Shown here one piece after another: positions 40,427 through 49,924 of a stretch of DNA of 64,000 nt; position 1 is the stretch's first letter, and the number at the start of each line of letters is the position of its first letter. Source of the stretch: Clostridium tepidiprofundi DSM 19306 (GTDB lineage: Bacteria > Bacillota > Clostridia > Clostridiales > Clostridiaceae); NCBI RefSeq assembly GCF_001594005.1, contig NZ_LTBA01000010.1, forward strand, positions 1 through 64,000, written 5' to 3'. Under the pieces are notes generated by a model. It saw only the letters and a program-made list of their open reading frames with translations, did not search any database and was not told the DNA's origin. A program made the translations under genes and the position numbers.

Positions 40427-41193
40427 TGGATTTTGATAATTTTAAGAAGTGGGTTAGAAGGGAGTTTGGCATAGATCTCACGGCATATAAGGAGAACCAA
40501 TTACATAGGCGTATATTAAGTCTGATGTCAAGGATTGGGATTGATAGTTTAGACGAATACATAGAACTGCTGAAAAAGGACAAGATGCAGCGTCAAAAGT
40601 TTTTGGATTTTATAACCATAAATGTAACGGAGTTCTTTAGGAATCCAGATATATTCAATGATTTTGAAAAGCTTTTAAAGAATAATTATTTAAATCAGAG
40701 TAAGAGTTTGAAGATATGGAGTGCTGCGTGTTCGATTGGTGCTGAGCCGTATTCGATATCTATGATTTTAGACGATTTATCACATGGTATGAATCATAAA
40801 ATTCTTGCAACTGACATAGATAATACCATTCTTCAGAGAGCAAAGCAGGGTATATATACCTATAATGAAGTTAAAAATGTTAAGAAGACATACTTAAATA
40901 AATATTTCAATATAAAAGACGATAAATATGTCATTGATGATAAAATAAAAAGAAATGTTACTTTTAAGAAACACGATTTAATTTTAGATGAATATGAAAA
41001 AGGATTTGACATAATAATATGCAGGAATGTTGTTATTTATTTTAATCAAGATGTAAAAGAAAAAATATATAGAAAATTTTCTGATTCTCTTAAAAAAGGT
41101 GGATTGTTATTTGTTGGAGCGACAGAAAGCATATACAACTATAAAGAATATGGTTTTGAAAAGGCTTCAACATTCATGTATAAGAAATTGTAA
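40426..41193 (+). CDS. cheR: Chemotaxis protein methyltransferase CheR
   Basis: A 255-residue SAM-dependent methyltransferase that methylates receptor glutamates. The N-terminal helical domain is followed by FITINVTEFFRNP, the SAM site region WSAACSIGAEPYSISM, ILATDIDNTILQRA, and FDIIICRNVVIYFNQD with the ICRNVLIYF-type family signature. The start overlaps the cheB stop by one base. Length is typical. Confidence 0.95.
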   Translation: MDFDNFKKWVRREFGIDLTAYKENQLHRRILSLMSRIGIDSLDEYIELLKKDKMQRQKFLDFITINVTEFFRNPDIFNDFEKLLKNNYLNQSKSLKIWSAACSIGAEPYSISMILDDLSHGMNHKILATDIDNTILQRAKQGIYTYNEVKNVKKTYLNKYFNIKDDKYVIDDKIKRNVTFKKHDLILDEYEKGFDIIICRNVVIYFNQDVKEKIYRKFSDSLKKGGLLFVGATESIYNYKEYGFEKASTFMYKKL

Positions 41194-41205
41194 GGAGGGA
41201 TGGAC

Positions 41206-43272
41206 GTGGATACATCTCAATATTTATCGATGTTTTTGGAAGAATCTATGGATAACTTACAGACGCTAAATGATTCTCTTCTCCAATTGGAACAAGAACC
41301 TAATGATATTGATAAACTAAACGAAATATTTAGAGTGGCACATACTATAAAGGGAATGGCTGCTACTATGGGATTTAATGAAATGGCAGAATTGACACAT
41401 AAAATGGAAGATGTTTTATCTGAATTTAGAGAAGGCAAATTGCAAGTTACTCAAAAAGTCGTTACTGTATTATTTAAATGTCTTGATACGTTAGAGTTGA
41501 TGGTTAATAATATTTCGGAAGGAATTGATGAAGCAGTTCCTGTTGAGGATATTATTAGTGAGTTACATTCCATTGCTGAAGAAGATGAATTGACAGTAGA
41601 AAATGCATCTGATGATGTTCAGGATAGCAAGTCAGATATGTCAGACCATAAAAATGAGGACATAGAAAAGTTTAAACAAAGAATGGATTTAGATGAGTAT
41701 GATTTGAGTGTAATAAAACAAGCCGCGGATAAAAATATAAATTCATTTGAAATAAAAATTGTTTTGAGTGAAAATACTCTTTTAAAATCGGCAAGAGTGT
41801 TCTTGATTTTTAAGAGTTTGGAAGAGTATGGAGAAATAATCAAATCTGTTCCATGTGCTGAAGATTTAGAAAATGAAAATTTTGATAGAGATATAAATCT
41901 TGTATACTTGTCAAATGCTTCATATGAGGAAGTAAATAATATTTTGAATAATATCTCTGAAATTGATGAAATTGTCGTGGATAAGATAGATATTGGAAGC
42001 AAAAATGTTATAACAGAAGTTAATGAAACACAACAATCCAACAATAGTAGCAGTGTGCCTAAAGCTACACAAAAAGATAGACCGCAAAAATCGGGTAATA
42101 AAAGTGCTAAAAAAACCAAGGAAATACAAAAAAACAGAAAGAAAGTTCACCAATCTGTAAGGGTAGATTTGGAAAGATTGGATAAGTTTTTGACTATGGT
42201 ATCAGAGCTTGTAATTCATAGAACAAGACTTGAACAGATTACTGATAATCTTAGAATAACTGAGCTAAATGAAACATTGGAACAAGTTGCAAGAACAACA
42301 CTAGATCTTCAAGATTTGGTTATGAAGATAAGAATGCTTCCTCTCGAAGTTGTGTTTAACAGATTTCCGAGGATGATAAGAGATCTATCAGTTGAACTAG
42401 ATAAAGATATGGAACTGATTATTGAAGGACAGGAAACTGAACTTGACAGAACAGTAATAGATGAGATTGGAGAACCTCTAATACATTTGTTAAGAAATGC
42501 TGCTGACCATGGTATAGAATCTAGAGAAGAGAGAATTGCTAAGGGAAAAGATCCAGTTGGAAAAATAAGATTGATAGCTTATCCAGAAGGAACAAAGGCC
42601 GTTATTAAAGTTGAAGATGATGGCGGCGGTATAAATATAGAAAAGGTTAAAAGCAAGGCAGAGGAAAAAGGAATAAATACAGAAGGCATGACAGATAATG
42701 ATATAAGAAATCTGATTTTTGATCAAGGATTTAGTACAAATACAGAAGTTACCGACATATCTGGCAGAGGAGTTGGAATGGATGTAGTTAAGACAAAAAT
42801 TGCTGCATTAGGTGGAACTGTTGATGTGGTCAGTGAGGAAGGAAAAGGTACAAGCTTTATAATCAAATTACCTTTGACATTACAGATAATTCAAGCATTG
42901 CTTGTAAAGATAGGTAAAGAAACTATGGCAATTTCTTTAGGATATATTGATAGAGTCATAGATTATAAAGAAGATATAATTAAGAAAACTAATAATAGAG
43001 AGATTATAATTTACAATGAAAATGTAATACCTCTCATTAGGGTGAATGAAAAACTACAAATTGAACCTGATGAGAATAGCAGAAATTATATAGTTATTGT
43101 AAGAATTGGAGAGAAGACAGTAGGGCTTCTTGTAGATTCACTTTTAGGTCAACAAGAAATTGTTATTAAACCACTTGGAAAAACTCTTAAAGGGTTGAAA
43201 GAATATATTGGGGCCACTATATTAGGTGATGGGCTTGTTACTTTAATACTTGATGTAGCAGCCTTAATATAA
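41206..43272 (+). CDS. cheA: Chemotaxis histidine kinase CheA
   Basis: A 688-residue CheA. Domains in order: HPt (about 1-105, phosphorylated histidine about H46 in FRVAHTIKGMAATMGF), a CheY/CheB-binding P2 domain (about 155-255), a Lys/Ser-rich linker, dimerisation (SVRVDLERLDKFLTMVSELV), ATPase (HLLRNAADHGIE, VEDDGGGI, GRGVGMDVVKTKI, GKGTSFIIKLPLTL) and a C-terminal CheW-like domain. The start is the GTG at 41206 with AGGAGGG six bases before; the ATG at 41200 abuts that site. It lies twelve bases after cheR. Confidence 0.95.
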   Translation: MDTSQYLSMFLEESMDNLQTLNDSLLQLEQEPNDIDKLNEIFRVAHTIKGMAATMGFNEMAELTHKMEDVLSEFREGKLQVTQKVVTVLFKCLDTLELMVNNISEGIDEAVPVEDIISELHSIAEEDELTVENASDDVQDSKSDMSDHKNEDIEKFKQRMDLDEYDLSVIKQAADKNINSFEIKIVLSENTLLKSARVFLIFKSLEEYGEIIKSVPCAEDLENENFDRDINLVYLSNASYEEVNNILNNISEIDEIVVDKIDIGSKNVITEVNETQQSNNSSSVPKATQKDRPQKSGNKSAKKTKEIQKNRKKVHQSVRVDLERLDKFLTMVSELVIHRTRLEQITDNLRITELNETLEQVARTTLDLQDLVMKIRMLPLEVVFNRFPRMIRDLSVELDKDMELIIEGQETELDRTVIDEIGEPLIHLLRNAADHGIESREERIAKGKDPVGKIRLIAYPEGTKAVIKVEDDGGGINIEKVKSKAEEKGINTEGMTDNDIRNLIFDQGFSTNTEVTDISGRGVGMDVVKTKIAALGGTVDVVSEEGKGTSFIIKLPLTLQIIQALLVKIGKETMAISLGYIDRVIDYKEDIIKKTNNREIIIYNENVIPLIRVNEKLQIEPDENSRNYIVIVRIGEKTVGLLVDSLLGQQEIVIKPLGKTLKGLKEYIGATILGDGLVTLILDVAALI

Positions 43273-43283
43273 GGGGGAATTAT

Positions 43284-43883
43284 ATGGAGTTTACTAAACT
43301 TGATTCGTTGCAGTTAGATGCACTAAAAGAGGTTGGAAATATTGGAGCAGGAAACGCAGCAACTGCACTCTCACAACTCCTTAATACTAAAATAGATATG
43401 AGCGTACCAAACATAAATATTGTACGATTTGAAGATATATTTGATAAAATAGGTGACGAAGAGGTTGTTGTTGGTGTTATTGTAAGAGTGCTTGGTGATA
43501 CACCAGGAAATATTTTGTTTGTATTGGATAGACAAACTGCTTTTATGATGGTAGAATCTTTAACTGGGAGGAAAGAAGAGGAATTAACTGAATTAGGGAT
43601 TTCGGTATTAAGTGAGATAGGTAATATTATTTCTGCTTCATATATGAATGCGATTGCACGTATGACAAATTTGGTTATTATGCCTTCTGTCCCAGCAGTT
43701 ACATATGATATGCTAGGAGCAATACTTTCAACTACATTTATTGAATCTGCACAATTAGATGATAATGTTCTTGATGTGGAAACATCATTTTTCCAAGATG
43801 ATTCTGAAATAAGTGGACATTTTTATTATATACCTATGCCGGGTTCGCTTGAAAAGATATTAAATGCTATAGGAATAAATTAA
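43284..43883 (+). CDS. cheC: CheY-P phosphatase CheC
   Basis: A 199-residue phosphatase that removes phosphate from CheY and is stimulated by CheD. Both active-site helices are intact: KEVGNIGAGNAATAL and SEIGNIISASYMNAI (each with a conserved Glu and Asn). Its presence with cheD, and the absence of cheZ, is the Gram-positive arrangement. GGGGGAA precedes the ATG. Confidence 0.95.
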   Translation: MEFTKLDSLQLDALKEVGNIGAGNAATALSQLLNTKIDMSVPNINIVRFEDIFDKIGDEEVVVGVIVRVLGDTPGNILFVLDRQTAFMMVESLTGRKEEELTELGISVLSEIGNIISASYMNAIARMTNLVIMPSVPAVTYDMLGAILSTTFIESAQLDDNVLDVETSFFQDDSEISGHFYYIPMPGSLEKILNAIGIN

Positions 43884-43898
43884 TGGAGGGAATAGAGA

Positions 43899-44261
43899 AT
43901 GGCTACAAAAGTATTAATTGTTGATGATGCTGCTTTTATGAGAATGATGATTAAGGATATACTAGAAAAAAATGGATATGAAGTGGTTGGAGAGGCAAGT
44001 AATGGTGTTAAAGCTGTTGAGATATATAAAGCAGAAAAACCTGATATTGTTACAATGGATATAACTATGCCGGACATGGATGGCATAGAAGCAGTAAAGG
44101 CTATTAAGCTTTTTGATCCTAATGCTAAGATTATTATGTGTAGTGCTATGGGTCAACAAACAATGGTAATGGATGCTATAAGAGCAGGTGCGAAAGATTT
44201 TATAGTCAAACCATTTCAAGCAGATAGGGTACTTGAAGCTATTAAAAAAGTGGTTGGCTAG
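43899..44261 (+). CDS. cheY: Chemotaxis response regulator CheY
   Basis: A 120-residue single receiver domain with the acidic pair D9-D10, phosphoacceptor D54 (TMDITMPDMDG), S82 and the conserved K104 (FIVKPF). It carries the signal from CheA to the FliM/FliY switch encoded just downstream. GGAGGG precedes the ATG. Confidence 0.95.
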   Translation: MATKVLIVDDAAFMRMMIKDILEKNGYEVVGEASNGVKAVEIYKAEKPDIVTMDITMPDMDGIEAVKAIKLFDPNAKIIMCSAMGQQTMVMDAIRAGAKDFIVKPFQADRVLEAIKKVVG

Positions 44262-44272
44262 GGAGGTGTGTT

Positions 44273-44674
44273 ATGCAAGTAGTTGTTTTTACACTTAATA
44301 ATGAGCAATTCGCAGTAGAAACTGAAAAAGTTCAAACTATAAATGATATTATGAAAATTACAAAAGTGCCTAAAGCACCAAAATATATTAAGGGTTTGAT
44401 AAATTTAAGGGGAAATGTAATTTCCCTTTTGGATATAAATTTGCTACTTGATATAGATAAGAGTAGTACAGAACAACAAAATATAATAATATTAAAGATT
44501 CAAGATGAGTTAGTTGGAATTGTTGTAGATCAAGTTGATGAAGTGCTTGATGTAGATAAAGATAAAGTTGAAAATCTTGAAGAATCTAGAAGAAAGATAT
44601 ACATTAAGGGGATTATTAATTTTCTCGATAGGATTGTAACACTTATTGATATAGATAAACTTATATTAAGTTAA
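44273..44674 (+). CDS. cheW: CheW-like coupling protein (second copy)
   Basis: A 133-residue CheW-domain protein with NNEQFAVETEKVQTINDI, VPKAPKYIKGLINLRGNVISLLDI and the VGIVVDQVDEVLDV block. Close in length to standard CheW; the pair in one operon may serve different receptor sets, or this copy may be a CheV-like adaptor without a receiver. GGGAGGTG precedes the ATG, twelve bases after cheY. Confidence 0.9.
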   Translation: MQVVVFTLNNEQFAVETEKVQTINDIMKITKVPKAPKYIKGLINLRGNVISLLDINLLLDIDKSSTEQQNIIILKIQDELVGIVVDQVDEVLDVDKDKVENLEESRRKIYIKGIINFLDRIVTLIDIDKLILS

Positions 44675-44704
44675 AAATAATAAATATATGAAAGAGGTAA
44701 TTTT

Positions 44705-45700
44705 ATGGCAGAAGTTTTATCGCAAAGTGAAATAGATGCCCTTTTATCTGCCTTATCTTCAGGAGAGCTTGAACCAGAACAGTTAGAATCCGAAGAAGAA
44801 AAACATAAGGTAAAGTTATATGATTTTAGAAGTCCACAAAAATTTACTAAGGAGCATTTAAGGACTCTCGAACTTATTCATGATAATTATGCAAGGATTA
44901 TTTCTACTTATTTAACTGCTCAAGTAAGAACTTCTGTTAAGATAAAAATAGAAACTATTCAGCAGATTACTTATGAGGAATTTATTCATTCAATACCAAA
45001 TCCGACTATATTGACTATATTTAGAATGCCACCTTTAAGTGGTTCCATACTATTTGAAACAAATCCTGAATTTGTTTATCAGGTAGTAGATATTTTGTTA
45101 GGAGGTAATGGAGAAAGAAGGACAAAGTCGAGGGAATTTAGTGATATTGACAAGAATATTATCAGAAAAATTAATGAGGGAATGATTTCAAATTTGAATC
45201 TTGCATGGGAAGATGTGTTAGAAGTTGTACCTGAAATCGAAGGATTGGAAACAAATCCAGCTTTAAATCAGACTTTAGCTCCCAATGAAGCAGTTGCATT
45301 AATTACTTTTTCTGTTGAAATGGGAGAGAATAATACTTTTTTAAATATATGTATTCCGTATTTGAGCATAGAAAAAGTGTTGGATAAATTGGTTGTTCAG
45401 TATTGGTTTAGGGGAAATAATCAAGAATTACTTGAAAATTCTAAAGAATTGGTTAGAAAAAGACTAAATATTGTGGAAGTATCCATCGCGAGTGTTCTAG
45501 GAAATGCACATATTTCGGTTGAGGAATTCCTTAAGTTAACTGCTGGAGATGTTATTACTTTAGATAATAAGATAAATGATCCAATTAAGATTTATATTGA
45601 GAATAAACCTTATTTTTATGCTAAACCAGGTGTAATTGGTAAATATAGAGGAGTTCAGATACTTGATATTATAGATAAGGATGTGGATGATTATGAGTAA
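44705..45700 (+). CDS. fliM: Flagellar motor switch protein FliM
   Basis: A 331-residue C-ring protein. The N-terminal peptide LSQSEIDALLSAL binds phospho-CheY; the middle CheC-like domain includes YARIISTYLTAQVR and MPPLSGSILFETNPEFVY; the C-terminal SpoA domain (about 250-325) binds FliY/FliN. AGAGGTAA precedes the ATG. Its last codons overlap the fliY start. Confidence 0.96.
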   Translation: MAEVLSQSEIDALLSALSSGELEPEQLESEEEKHKVKLYDFRSPQKFTKEHLRTLELIHDNYARIISTYLTAQVRTSVKIKIETIQQITYEEFIHSIPNPTILTIFRMPPLSGSILFETNPEFVYQVVDILLGGNGERRTKSREFSDIDKNIIRKINEGMISNLNLAWEDVLEVVPEIEGLETNPALNQTLAPNEAVALITFSVEMGENNTFLNICIPYLSIEKVLDKLVVQYWFRGNNQELLENSKELVRKRLNIVEVSIASVLGNAHISVEEFLKLTAGDVITLDNKINDPIKIYIENKPYFYAKPGVIGKYRGVQILDIIDKDVDDYE

Positions 45701-46862
45701 TGGATTTCTTTCACAAGAAGAAATAGATTCTCTTTTAAATGGCGGTGCTGATAACACTGGTTCAGATGTAACAGAAACTACTAATGTTGATGAAGAAGTA
45801 TTGACTGACATAGAAAAAGATTTGCTAGGAGAAGTAGGTAATATATCTATGGGTTCTGCTTCTACGGCACTTTCTACTATTATTGGTCAACAAGTAAATA
45901 TTACCACACCAGTTGTATCAGTAGTAACATTGAAGAAATTAAAAGAAAGTTTTGAAGTTCCAAATATTGCATTGGATGTTAAATATACAAGTGGTATAAC
46001 GGGTAAAAATCTATTAGTGTTAAAAGTTACAGATGCTGCAGTCATAGCTAATTTAATGATGGGTGGAAATGGAAGAATAGAAAATTTTACTGAATTATCA
46101 GAAATAGAAATCAGTGCTGTTTCTGAAGCAATGAATCAGATGGTTGGTTCGGCAGCAACCTCAATGGCTACAATGTTTGCAAGAGAAGTAAATATTTCAC
46201 CACCGAGTTCAAAGATATGGGATGAAAAAACAAATGATTTAGCTGATGAAATTGAAGAAGATGAACCTGTTGTTTTAGTTTCTTTTAGACTTATAATAGG
46301 TGATTTGGTTGATAGCACTATGATGCAAATATTGCCTATTGATATGGCTAAGAAAATAGTTAGTATAATGATGGGAAATGATAAGGGTGATGATAGTGAA
46401 GCTGACAATAATATGAATTCAGATGTTCAGGCTTCTGAAAGTCAGCAGCATTATCAAACAAATACTGAAATACAACAGGAGGTTGCTGCTAGTGCTGAAA
46501 GGTCACATGTTCAAGAAAAACCAATAGAAGTACAACCACCTGTTAATGTAAAACAAGCGTCGTTTCAAACACTTACTTCAACAGGACCTATTGAAGTATC
46601 AAGCAATATAAATTTGATTTTAGATGTTCCACTTGAGATATCCGTTGTTCTTGGAAGATGTAAGAAGAATATAAAAGAGATACTCGATTTGGGAACAGGT
46701 TCATTAATAGAGCTTGATAAATTGGCAGAAGAACCGGTCGAAATTCTTGTAAATGGAAAGAAGATTGCTTATGGTGAAGTAGTTGTTGTAGATGAAAACT
46801 TTGGTGTAAGAATCACAAGCATTGTTAGCAATGAGGAAAGAGTAAAGAGCTTAGGGAAATAG
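45693..46862 (+). CDS. fliY: Flagellar motor switch phosphatase FliY
   Basis: A 389-residue FliY: an N-terminal CheY-P-binding peptide (GFLSQEEIDSLL), a CheC-like phosphatase domain with two active motifs (LGEVGNISMGSASTAL and VSEAMNQMVGSAATSM), a Gln/Glu-rich linker (about 235-290), and a C-terminal FliN domain (INLILDVPLEISVVLGR to GVRITSIVS). The ATG at 45693 overlaps the fliM stop by eight bases. It is the last gene of this operon, followed by a strong terminator. Confidence 0.95.
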   Translation: MSNGFLSQEEIDSLLNGGADNTGSDVTETTNVDEEVLTDIEKDLLGEVGNISMGSASTALSTIIGQQVNITTPVVSVVTLKKLKESFEVPNIALDVKYTSGITGKNLLVLKVTDAAVIANLMMGGNGRIENFTELSEIEISAVSEAMNQMVGSAATSMATMFAREVNISPPSSKIWDEKTNDLADEIEEDEPVVLVSFRLIIGDLVDSTMMQILPIDMAKKIVSIMMGNDKGDDSEADNNMNSDVQASESQQHYQTNTEIQQEVAASAERSHVQEKPIEVQPPVNVKQASFQTLTSTGPIEVSSNINLILDVPLEISVVLGRCKKNIKEILDLGTGSLIELDKLAEEPVEILVNGKKIAYGEVVVVDENFGVRITSIVSNEERVKSLGK

Positions 46863-46884
46863 AGAATTTAATAAGAAATTATTT

Positions 46885-46913
46885 GGGTACCCTGAAGAAG
46901 GGACCCTTTTTTA
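46885..46913 (+). terminator. Rho-independent terminator of the chemotaxis-fliY operon
   Basis: GGGTACCC and GGGACCC form a seven-pair stem with one bulge and a TGAAGAA loop, followed directly by TTTTTT. Confidence 0.85.
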
Positions 46914-46973
46914 GTGAATAGAGAATAGAGAATAGTGAATAGTAAAGGTTGAAATTGCGGGGCAATTTCTTTG
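46913..46973 (+). repeat. GAATAG-run module with GAAATTG hairpin (copy after fliY)
   Basis: A run of GAATAG/GAATAGT units is followed by TAAAGGTTGAAATTGCG and its hairpin partner CAATTTC. The same module stands just after flgL, flaG and fliS. Here it sits between the fliY terminator and a four-hairpin repeat. Confidence 0.7.
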
Positions 46974-47080
46974 AGTGAATTTGTTTTGCTAAAGCAAAAC
47001 ATTGGGACTTCAGGTGGAGATTCTACTCCACCTGAAGCAAAAAGCTTCAATCTCTCACTTATAGAAGTGAGAGTCTTATT
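46974..47080 (-). repeat. Four-hairpin repeat (IS200/IS605-end-like), copy P3
   Basis: Inverse orientation to P1 and P2. The best-kept stem is the 12-bp perfect CTTCAGGTGGAG/CTCCACCTGAAG with an ATTCTA loop; GTTTTGCT/AGCAAAAC and CTCACTT/AAGTGAG stems are also intact. It ends eleven bases before the sigma-D promoter of flgM. Confidence 0.7.
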
Positions 47081-47091
47081 AAAAAAACGTG

Positions 47092-47118
47092 TAAACTTTG
47101 TTTGTATATATACGATAA
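47092..47118 (+). promoter_or_regulatory. Sigma-D promoter for the flgM-flgN-flgK-flgL operon
   Basis: TAAA (47092-47095), 15 bases, then TACGATAA (47111-47118) match ten of twelve consensus positions. Transcription would start near 47126, about 45 bases before flgM. Confidence 0.75.
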
Positions 47119-47170
47119 TAAGAATGAGATTAGTAGTTTGGAAATTTCAAGTACATTAGAGGTGAAGAGA

Positions 47171-47446
47171 GTGAATATTGATAGAATTTCGGCTAATAAG
47201 GTTATGAGCATTTACGGTAAGAGTAAAAGAGTTAATGTTAAAAAGGTGGACGAACAGAAAAGAGATACTTTAGAAATATCTTCACTTGGTAGAGCTATGA
47301 GTGATTATGTATTAAACATGAAGAGTATACACTCTGATGAAAATGTTAAAAAGATAAGAACAGAAGTGAAAAATGGGACGTACAATAGAAATTCAAAATT
47401 AGTAGCAAAAAAGATGTTTGATATAATGCAAGGCAATGAAATATAG
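47171..47446 (+). CDS. flgM: Anti-sigma-28 factor FlgM
   Basis: A 91-residue FlgM, which binds sigma-D until the hook is complete. It begins MNIDRISANKVMSIYGKSK and has the C-terminal sigma-binding pattern DENVKKIRTEVKNGTYNRNSKLVAKKM split over two helices. The start is a GTG at 47171 with GAGGTG six bases before; the open frame from 47102 lacks a ribosome site. Driven by a sigma-D promoter, it forms a feedback loop. Confidence 0.9.
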   Translation: MNIDRISANKVMSIYGKSKRVNVKKVDEQKRDTLEISSLGRAMSDYVLNMKSIHSDENVKKIRTEVKNGTYNRNSKLVAKKMFDIMQGNEI

Positions 47447-47461
47447 GTGCGGTGATTGATT

Positions 47462-47875
47462 ATGATTGAAGAATTAAAAGAGATACTTGTTTCGGAAATT
47501 GAAGCTTTCAAAAGTCTGCTAAGCGAATTAGAAAGTCAGTATAATTGTATAATAAAAAAAGATGTATTTGGGATGGAGAGTTGTGTTGATAAAATAAAAA
47601 ATGCTAATAAAAATATTGCTATTTTAGAAATGGAAAGAAGAAAACTGTGCGGAGATAAAGAAATGGGTAAAATTATTGAATGCAGTGATGATAAAGAATT
47701 AGAGAACAACTATAGAGAAACCAGAAAAATACTTTATCAGATAAAACTCCAAAATGAAACAAATGAGATTTTATTGAAACAGGGATTGAGTTATACAAAT
47801 CAGATGTTAAATATTTTGAATCCCTCTCCTAAGGTGCCAAATACCTATAATTCATATGGAAAATCTAGGAGGTAA
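47462..47875 (+). CDS. flgN: Flagellar chaperone FlgN
   Basis: A 137-residue, mostly helical coiled-coil protein in the standard place between flgM and flgK. FlgN chaperones the hook-filament junction proteins FlgK and FlgL. Sequence identity within the family is low; the call rests on length, helical pattern (EELKEILVSEIEAFKSLLSE) and position. The ATG at 47462 has GGTG seven bases upstream; a TTG six bases earlier is less likely. Confidence 0.85.
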   Translation: MIEELKEILVSEIEAFKSLLSELESQYNCIIKKDVFGMESCVDKIKNANKNIAILEMERRKLCGDKEMGKIIECSDDKELENNYRETRKILYQIKLQNETNEILLKQGLSYTNQMLNILNPSPKVPNTYNSYGKSRR

Positions 47876-47879
47876 TTAG

Positions 47880-49766
47880 ATGTCAAGTTTATTTTCGATT
47901 TTTAATATTTCTACGAGAGGACTGTCTACGCAACAAAAGGCAATAGGGGTAACATCTCATAATATAGCAAATGCAAATACGGAAGGTTATTCTAGACAGA
48001 GAGCTGTTATAGAAACGACAAGACCGTTTGATATGCCAAGTATGAATAGCTATATAGGACCGGGTCAAGAAGGAACTGGGGCAACTGTTAAGATAATCAA
48101 CAGAATAAGGGATGAATTTTTAGATTATCAGGTTAGAAATGAGAACAGTACATTAGGTAAGTACGAAGCAAGAAATAAATTTTTGAGTGAAATAGAAAAT
48201 ATCTTTAATGAACCTTCGGATTCAGGACTTTCGACGTTGGTAGGTAAATTCTTTGATGCATGGCAACAATTATCTAAACAGCCTCAAACGTCAAATGCAC
48301 GAACAGTTGTAGCAAATCAGTCAGCAGCATTAGCAGATGAGTTAAATCATACATACAATCAATTCAAAAAACTAAAAGGAAATACTCAAATGCAAATAAA
48401 GCAGACTGTTTTTGAAACAAATAATATATTGAATCAGTTAGATCAGTTAAATCAACAAATAATTGGTGTTAAAGTTGCAGGTCAAGAGCCTAACGATTTG
48501 ATGGATAGAAGAGATTTGCTATTAGATAAATTGAGTAAGGTTATGAATATTAATATTTCTAAAAGAGAATTTTATTCAGTTGATGTGAATCCAGAGGAAG
48601 TTGATGGTGTTCCTAGCAGTGGAGAAAAATTGCTTATAAGAAAAGAACCTAACTATGCTATTAGCAGATTTTCATATATTAGTGCGATAAGTACTACCAA
48701 TGATTATAAAACAATTACTATTGAATATCTTAAAAATGGTAATTCAGATGATCCAGGAAATAAAATTACATTAGATATTAGTTCTATATCAAATGAAGAT
48801 GAAAGAAAAGAAATATTCAAACAAATCGATGAAACAAGAGTGCTGTGGAGCAGAGAAGACGGTACAGCATATACTGATGGTTTAGAAGTAGAGATTTCTA
48901 GTAAAGAACAACTGAAGGAAAAATTAGGATTGTTTGTTCCTGCTAGAGGGGAATTTAAAGGTTATATGTCTGTTCAAAATGATGTAGACAAATATGTTAG
49001 TCAGCTAAATAAACTAGCAAAGGCTATTGCATTCGCAGTTAATGCTGTTCACAGTGGAATAGTTGATGCTAAAAATCCAGGTGGACATACTAATCCTGTT
49101 CAACCACCTGATACAGATTATATGCCTTTCTTTGTGAATAAAGATATAGCTAAATATGATGTTAATAGTGGCAGCATTTCCAATTTGGGAAGTGTGTTAT
49201 CAGGAGAGTCTGAAATTACAGCAGGGAATATTTCGGTTAATGAAGAAATACTAAAAGATGTTATGAAAATCAAAACAAGGACTAATGATGATAAATTCGC
49301 GTATGAAGCTGATAACAATATAGATGGTGAAACAGATGGAAACAGAGCACTTGCAATAGCTCAGTTAAGAGATAAGCTTTATGGAATACAAAATGTTACT
49401 GATACAATGGATAGAAAAACTTTCATTGAAAACCTAACGGGTAATGTTAGACCAGCTTCTTTAGTGGATGATGGAACGGGAGTAAAAACGATAAAGAGCA
49501 ACATAAATGGAATGAAGATTGACAGTTATTTTAAGGACATTATAGATGAATTAGGAGTACAAGAACAGGAAGCAAAGAGAATTGTTAAGAATCAAAATGA
49601 TTTGTTAGCAGGCTTTCAAGAATCAAAAGAATCTATTTCTGGTGTGTCATTAGATGAAGAAATGGCAAATATGATTCAATATCAACATGCATATCAAGCA
49701 AATGCAAAAATCGTTTCAGTGGTGGATCAACTTTTAGATGTGGTCATTAATGGACTGGTGAGATAA
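47880..49766 (+). CDS. flgK: Flagellar hook-associated protein 1 FlgK
   Basis: A 628-residue junction protein between hook and filament. The N-terminal rod-type region reads FNISTRGLSTQQKAIGVTSHN and IANANTEGYSRQRA; the C-terminus has SLDEEMANMIQYQHAYQANA and VVDQLLDVVINGLV, the family signature. Central domains (about 190-480) are variable. AGGAGG precedes the ATG, four bases after flgN. It is exported by the flagellar type III apparatus. Confidence 0.95.
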   Translation: MSSLFSIFNISTRGLSTQQKAIGVTSHNIANANTEGYSRQRAVIETTRPFDMPSMNSYIGPGQEGTGATVKIINRIRDEFLDYQVRNENSTLGKYEARNKFLSEIENIFNEPSDSGLSTLVGKFFDAWQQLSKQPQTSNARTVVANQSAALADELNHTYNQFKKLKGNTQMQIKQTVFETNNILNQLDQLNQQIIGVKVAGQEPNDLMDRRDLLLDKLSKVMNINISKREFYSVDVNPEEVDGVPSSGEKLLIRKEPNYAISRFSYISAISTTNDYKTITIEYLKNGNSDDPGNKITLDISSISNEDERKEIFKQIDETRVLWSREDGTAYTDGLEVEISSKEQLKEKLGLFVPARGEFKGYMSVQNDVDKYVSQLNKLAKAIAFAVNAVHSGIVDAKNPGGHTNPVQPPDTDYMPFFVNKDIAKYDVNSGSISNLGSVLSGESEITAGNISVNEEILKDVMKIKTRTNDDKFAYEADNNIDGETDGNRALAIAQLRDKLYGIQNVTDTMDRKTFIENLTGNVRPASLVDDGTGVKTIKSNINGMKIDSYFKDIIDELGVQEQEAKRIVKNQNDLLAGFQESKESISGVSLDEEMANMIQYQHAYQANAKIVSVVDQLLDVVINGLVR

Positions 49767-49805
49767 GAACTATTAAGGTTGACAACTTAAACACCTGAAT
49801 TTGTA

Positions 49806-49850
49806 AAAAATAAGATTGCTAGATTATTAGAGTGCTAGGCGGCTAGAGAA
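49806..49850. repeat. CTAG-type repeat fragment, left of the four-helix gene
   Basis: TTGCTAGATTATTAGAGTGC and GCTAGGCGGCTAGAG phrases match the mosaic repeat modules seen elsewhere. With the fragment at 50400-50444 it brackets the antisense gene. Confidence 0.5.
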
Positions 49851-49924
49851 GATGCATTACTTGATAGTTATTTTCTTTTTAATAGACAATATTTAATGAT
49901 TGTTTACTAGTTAATTCATTAGCT

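Noticed and set aside
46885-46913. T-box or other riboswitch because of GGGTACC
   Set aside because: It is a simple terminator after fliY; the rest of a T-box is missing and no aminoacyl-tRNA gene follows.
46868-47159. Short frames on both strands across the repeat before flgM
   Set aside because: They are translations of hairpin repeats, which also yield a similar peptide at 20037-20219; similarity reflects DNA repeats, not protein.
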